Of a stretch of DNA of 64,000 nt, positions 60,890-64,000 are shown piece by piece. The DNA lies in NCBI RefSeq assembly GCF_002847285.1, contig NZ_CP025407.1, positions 2,668,501 through 2,732,500 on the forward strand. Direction: 5' to 3'. Below the pieces are notes generated by a model, which saw only the letters and a program-made list of their open reading frames with translations, had not been told where the DNA came from and did no database searches. The first letter of the stretch is position 1. The number at the start of each line of letters is the position of its first letter. This DNA comes from Streptomyces sp. CMB-StM0423 (lineage in GTDB: Bacteria > Actinomycetota > Actinomycetes > Streptomycetales > Streptomycetaceae). The position numbers were made by a program, and so were the translations under genes.

Positions 60890-60978
60890 TGTCTACCACC
60901 CTGTCTGTCGGTCTTGTCTTGCTGTGTGCGTGTTCACACCCGTGCCACGGCGGTCGCACCCTGGCGGCGGTACGAACG

Positions 60979-62031
60979 TCAGCGCGCGGCCTTCGGATCG
61001 AACGCGTCGCGGACGGAGTCCCCCAGCAGGTTGAAGGCGACCACGAAGATCACGATGGCGACGCCGGGGAAGAACATGAACGTGGGAACGGTTTCGGACA
61101 CGTCCGCGGCCCGCGCGAACATCAGCCCCCAGTCGGGGGTCGGGTTCACCAGGCCGACGCCGAGGAACGAGAGTCCCGCGGCGTTCGTCACGACGAGCGG
61201 CAGCTCGAAGGTTCCCTGCACGAGGATGGGGGTGACGAGGTTCGGCAGCATCTCCTTGCGGATGATTCGCCAGTTCGACGCCCCGCTCACCTTGGCGGCC
61301 TCGACGAACTCGCGCTCGCGCATCGACAGCGCGACACCGCGCACGATGCGCGCCATGCGCATCCAGTTCAGCGCCGCGAGCACCCCGATGAGGACCGTGA
61401 TCCGCAGCCAGGTCGGCGTCGCGTCCTCGGGAGCGACGAACATCGCGGTGATGACGGGCATGAACGCCACGAAGAACAACTGACTCGGGAAGGCCAGCAT
61501 CAGGTCGGTGAACCGGCCGATCAGCGTGTCGGTACGACCGCCGGTAAAGCCGGCGGCCACGCCCAGCAGGACGCCGATGCCGACGGTCAGGATCGTCACC
61601 GCGACGGCGATGGCCAGCGAGGTGCGGATGCTGTAGATCAGCAGCGTGAAGACGTCGCGGCCGAGGATGGGTTCGAGGCCGAACCAGAACTCCCCGCTGA
61701 TGCCGCCGTTGGGCTTGATCGGGTAGCCGAGAGCGTCGAACAGCTCGGGCTTGCCTGTGGCCGAGTTGTACAGCGTGTACGGCGACTTCCCGTACGCCTT
61801 CGCGATCAGCGGTGCGAAGATCGCGACCAGCACGAAGAAGCCGACGACATACGCGGATATGACCCCCGCGCGGTCGCGCTTGAAGCGCTGCCACATGAGC
61901 TGACCGGGCGATTTGCCGATGTGTTCGGCAGTCTGCTGCCCACCAGGGCCGGCCGAACCCCGCTCGAGTCCTGCGGGGTCGTACGGTGCGCCTTTGGGCG
62001 CCTCCGCCATGGCCGGGACCGGACTGTCCAT
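60979..62031 (-). CDS. Oligopeptide ABC importer permease (DppC type, BldKA position)
   Basis: 350 residues. A 45-residue cytoplasmic tail is followed by a DppC/OppC-type membrane core: FKRDRAGVISAYVVGFFVLV, EFVEAAKVSGASNWRIIRKE (EAA loop), and GLSFLGVGLVNPTPDWGLMF. It pairs with the DppB-type permease. First gene of the minus-strand operon permease-binding protein-permease-ATPase-ATPase. ATG 62031. The ample upstream region (62032-62500) should contain its promoter. Confidence 0.9.
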   Translation of the reverse strand: MDSPVPAMAEAPKGAPYDPAGLERGSAGPGGQQTAEHIGKSPGQLMWQRFKRDRAGVISAYVVGFFVLVAIFAPLIAKAYGKSPYTLYNSATGKPELFDALGYPIKPNGGISGEFWFGLEPILGRDVFTLLIYSIRTSLAIAVAVTILTVGIGVLLGVAAGFTGGRTDTLIGRFTDLMLAFPSQLFFVAFMPVITAMFVAPEDATPTWLRITVLIGVLAALNWMRMARIVRGVALSMREREFVEAAKVSGASNWRIIRKEMLPNLVTPILVQGTFELPLVVTNAAGLSFLGVGLVNPTPDWGLMFARAADVSETVPTFMFFPGVAIVIFVVAFNLLGDSVRDAFDPKAAR

Positions 62032-62500
62032 AGGTGATTGCTCCCGAACCGGGTGTGCCGCAGCGCCCGTGCACGCTGCGGTGGTTGACGGGACTTTCGC
62101 AACCGATTCATCCCCTAGTCAAGGGGGTGACGGGGGAAGCTGAGGTGCGGAATCGCTTCTTGAGCGTATGTTTTGCAGATTGAGGTCCGTACGTGCTTGA
62201 CAAGCCGCCTTAGTGACCGACATGTCCGACATATCGCATCGAAGGTCGTTAACACGTCGGCAACCCGTCTGTCGCATCACCGATATACGAACGCGACACT
62301 CTGGGGAGCGTACGGCCGTGCGGGTGCCGTCCCCCGGCCGGGTCCGGTCTGCGCGCCGGATCCGGCCGGGATCCGGGCCGCCGGCCGCCGCCGCCCGGCC
62401 GGTCTTGCCGGAGGTGTTGTCCGGGGCTGCCGAGAGGTGTAGACCTGGGTGCCGTGTGGGCCCAAAAGGCGCACGGTTGCGTATCGGGGGTCTTCCGGCG
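62032..62500. other. Divergent regulatory region upstream of the ABC operon
   Basis: 469 bases, AT-richer than its surroundings between 62100 and 62300. It contains the direct repeat CCGACATGT-CCGACATAT (62217-62234), which overlaps a GACATGTC palindrome, and a TTGACA-like hexamer at 62197. No protein-like frame with a ribosome site. It probably holds promoters for both the ABC operon and the membrane-protein gene at 62501. I could not fix a transcription start. Confidence 0.4.
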
Positions 62501-63487
62501 ATGGAACAAGGACACATATTGGGGCGCGGCGCACGCGTCTTCGGTGCCGTGTGCTGCGCGCTCCTCGCTCTGCTCTCGCTCCTGTGGATCGGCCGCGACG
62601 TCGACGTGGCGGCGAGCCTGCCCGACCTGTGGTGGGCCTGGGCGGGCTCCCCCGACGCCGCCCCCGAGAGCCCCTGGGGCACCTCTCTCTACGACCCCGT
62701 CCTCGTCGGCGTGTACGCCGTCGCCGGGATCACCGCCCTGCACTCCACGTCCGCCGCGGGCGCACTCGCCACGGCCGGCGCGGCCACGATCGCGCTGCGC
62801 GCCCCCGCGCTGTGGACGCTGACTGCCGACTGGATGCAGGGCGTCGACCAGGACCTGCGCAACCGTGCGCTGCTCTCCGCCGGCGTCGCCGTCACGCTCG
62901 GCGCGGTGCTGCTGATCTCCGTCGCCGCCGGCCGGCGGCCCGCGGACGGCACCGGCGCCGACTACCTGCTGCCCGACGGGCAGCCGCCGCGCCGTCCCGC
63001 CCGCGGGGCCGCCGCCACCGGGATGGCCTTCCTCGCCGTCGCCGCGGTGGCGTTCGTGGCGTGGGAGCTGCGCGAGGCGGCACGCGGCGGCTGGGACGCG
63101 TACGGCCACCGGCTCACCGGCGAGTACACGTCGTGGGCGCTGCTCCAGCCCCCGCTCGCGTACGGGAAGTGGGCGACCGCCGCGGTGTGCTTCGTCGCCG
63201 CCGTGGCCGCCGCCAAGCGCGCCCCGCTCTCCCGCCCGCTGGGCATGACGGCCGGCGCCTTCGTGCTGGGCTGGGGCGCGGCCGACACCTCGCGGTATCT
63301 GAAGGACGAGGTCTTCGAGAACTTCGGCGCCCTCAGCACGGAGCACCAGTTGCAGGCGAGCACCGGAATCGGACTGCTGCTCGCCGGCTTCGTGATCCTC
63401 TTCGCGCTCGCGGGGCGCGGGGAGCGCGACCCCGTCGCGGAGCCCCTCTCCCGCTGGCAGGAACCTTCCTCCCAGCCCCCCTGGTGA
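62501..63487 (+). CDS. Multi-pass membrane protein, hypothetical
   Basis: 328 residues with about seven hydrophobic segments (first: VFGAVCCALLALLSLLW; last: GIGLLLAGFVILFALA). Between helices are charged loops such as LRDEVFENFG-type (YLKDEVFENFGALSTEHQLQ). No catalytic or transport motif recognised; conserved-looking Trp/Tyr in loops. ATG 62501 has GGGGG ten bases upstream. Divergent from the ABC operon. Confidence 0.72.
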   Translation: MEQGHILGRGARVFGAVCCALLALLSLLWIGRDVDVAASLPDLWWAWAGSPDAAPESPWGTSLYDPVLVGVYAVAGITALHSTSAAGALATAGAATIALRAPALWTLTADWMQGVDQDLRNRALLSAGVAVTLGAVLLISVAAGRRPADGTGADYLLPDGQPPRRPARGAAATGMAFLAVAAVAFVAWELREAARGGWDAYGHRLTGEYTSWALLQPPLAYGKWATAAVCFVAAVAAAKRAPLSRPLGMTAGAFVLGWGAADTSRYLKDEVFENFGALSTEHQLQASTGIGLLLAGFVILFALAGRGERDPVAEPLSRWQEPSSQPPW

Positions 63488-63583
63488 CCGCCCCGGCAAC
63501 AGCCGCTCCACCGCTCTCCGGCCTCCCGGCCACCGCTTCGCGACGGCCTCCCGCGTGCGACCCCTTCATGCGCCGGTGCGCCG

Positions 63584-63612
63584 AACGATGCACGGGCACC
63601 GATAGTTATGAT
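63584..63612 (+). promoter_or_regulatory. Candidate -10 element upstream of small membrane protein
   Basis: TATGAT (63607-63612) is five of six to the -10 consensus in a locally AT-rich stretch; the -35 position (AACGAT) is weak. It lies about 75 bases before the ATG at 63685. Confidence 0.3.
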
Positions 63613-63684
63613 GCGTGCGCGCGACGGGCATGCATCACGTGGCCCGTCAGATGACCCGACCGCAGGTTCCGGGAGGTGAGCCGA

Positions 63685-63879
63685 ATGGCTCTGTCGATCT
63701 CGCTAGTGCTGCTGCTCGCGATCATCGTCTACTTGCTCATCAAGAAGAGTGGCCTGAAGGGCGGGCACGCTGTCGTGTGCATCCTCCTGGGCTTCTACCT
63801 CGCCAGCTCTTCCATGGCGCCGACGATCGACGATGTGACACAGAACGTGGCAGGGATGATCGAGAGCATCGATTTCTGA
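63685..63879 (+). CDS. Small two-helix membrane protein
   Basis: 64 residues: MALSISLVLLLAIIVYLLIK gives the first helix, KKSGLKGG a basic turn, HAVVCILLGFYLASSS the second helix, then an acidic amphipathic tail (IDDVTQNVAGMIESIDF). GGGAGG lies eight bases before ATG 63685. I know this type only as a Streptomyces small membrane protein; function unknown. It directly precedes mshB. Confidence 0.75.
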   Translation: MALSISLVLLLAIIVYLLIKKSGLKGGHAVVCILLGFYLASSSMAPTIDDVTQNVAGMIESIDF

Positions 63880-63917
63880 CCGGGGGGACCTTCCGTACGC
63901 TCGTCTAGGCTTCCTCC

Positions 63918-64000
63918 ATGAGCAGGGAGCTTCCGAGGCGCAGGCTGTTGCTGGTACACGCGCATCCGGACGACGAGACGATCACCACCGGCGCCACCAT
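63918..64000 (+). CDS. mshB: MshB, GlcNAc-Ins deacetylase of mycothiol synthesis, N-terminal fragment (cut by window edge)
   Basis: The first 27 codons read [20 protein letters not shown] followed by TITTGATM. The AHPDDE zinc motif and its position close to the N-terminus identify a LmbE/PIG-L deacetylase; the exact context ([13 protein letters not shown]) is that of MshB, which removes acetyl from GlcNAc-inositol in mycothiol synthesis. No Shine-Dalgarno is seen; TAGGCT six bases before the ATG could be a -10 for a leaderless transcript. Confidence 0.82.
   Translation, partial: MSRELPRRRLLLVHAHPDDETITTGAT

Noticed and set aside
57686..61483. Plus-strand open frame of 1,265 codons
   Set aside because: Lies antisense to the DppB permease, binding-protein and part of the flanking genes; low-complexity Val/Leu/Asp/Arg sequence, no motifs. 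The ABC genes on the other strand have clear family motifs.
1..64000. tRNA, rRNA or intact IS elements
   Set aside because: No TTCGA-type T-loop with paired arms, no rRNA-like segment and no transposase sequence found in the intergenic spaces.

Overview
The window reads as chromosomal core DNA of a high-GC actinomycete, almost certainly a Streptomyces or close relative. The grounds are very high G+C with strong third-position bias, frequent GTG starts with AGGAG-type ribosome sites, many ATGA/GTGA overlaps, and gene neighbourhoods known from Streptomyces and Mycobacterium: adnAB-moeZ; TetR-DUF3107-ferritin-like-DEAD helicase; sigE-rseA-htrA-tatB; folP2-LOG-dapE; dapC-fdxA; mshB. I saw no rRNA, tRNA, CRISPR array, intact insertion sequence or prophage. 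One short non-autonomous element (MITE) is present.

Layout. 1-8.1 kb: start of nudC, then adnB and adnA (double-strand-break helicase-nuclease) with a lipoprotein between them, all on minus. 8.2-15 kb: alkyltransferase-like protein, a large kinase-like/LPG-synthase-like membrane protein, a YciI protein, a secreted TAP-type peptidase, and moeZ. 15-20.1 kb: four overlapping minus-strand genes (spherulin-4-like protein, His-rich NAD-epimerase, multi-pass membrane protein, PelF-type glycosyltransferase) that look like a compact Pel-like exopolysaccharide locus placed between moeZ and a DUF3152 metzincin. 20.2-27.8 kb: DUF3152 protein, hydrolase, TetR regulator, DUF3107, ferritin-like protein, DEAD-box helicase. 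28-35 kb: hydrolase, soxR with a perfect SoxR box, MarC, PHP phosphoesterase, a MITE, DUF6758, SUFU-domain protein, and corA preceded by a tiny Pro-rich leader ORF. 35-44.4 kb: lipoprotein, mrp, then the envelope-stress module tatB/htrA/rseA/sigE and a divergent O-methyltransferase. 44.5-53.6 kb: DUF3117, enoyl-CoA hydratase, tag, DivIVA-type protein, folP2, LOG protein, dapE, lysozyme-like secreted protein, small secreted protein, dapC, fdxA. 53.7-64 kb: GNAT enzyme, SirB1-type protein, a five-gene oligopeptide ABC importer with the gene order of bldKABCDE, two membrane proteins, and the first 27 codons of mshB.

Functional themes are DNA repair (AdnAB, Tag, alkyltransferase-like protein), redox and metal homeostasis (SoxR, CorA, Mrp, FdxA, mycothiol enzyme MshB), lysine/DAP synthesis (DapE, DapC), envelope stress and secretion (SigE, RseA, HtrA, TatB), and peptide import probably tied to development. 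The items most worth follow-up are the Pel-like cluster with altered catalytic residues, the corA leader ORF, the MITE at the DUF6758 stop codon, the methyltransferase with no ordinary start codon, and the membrane-anchored anti-sigma factor beside an unusually long HtrA.

Comparisons to other genomes are from memory of gene orders and families; no database search was run.
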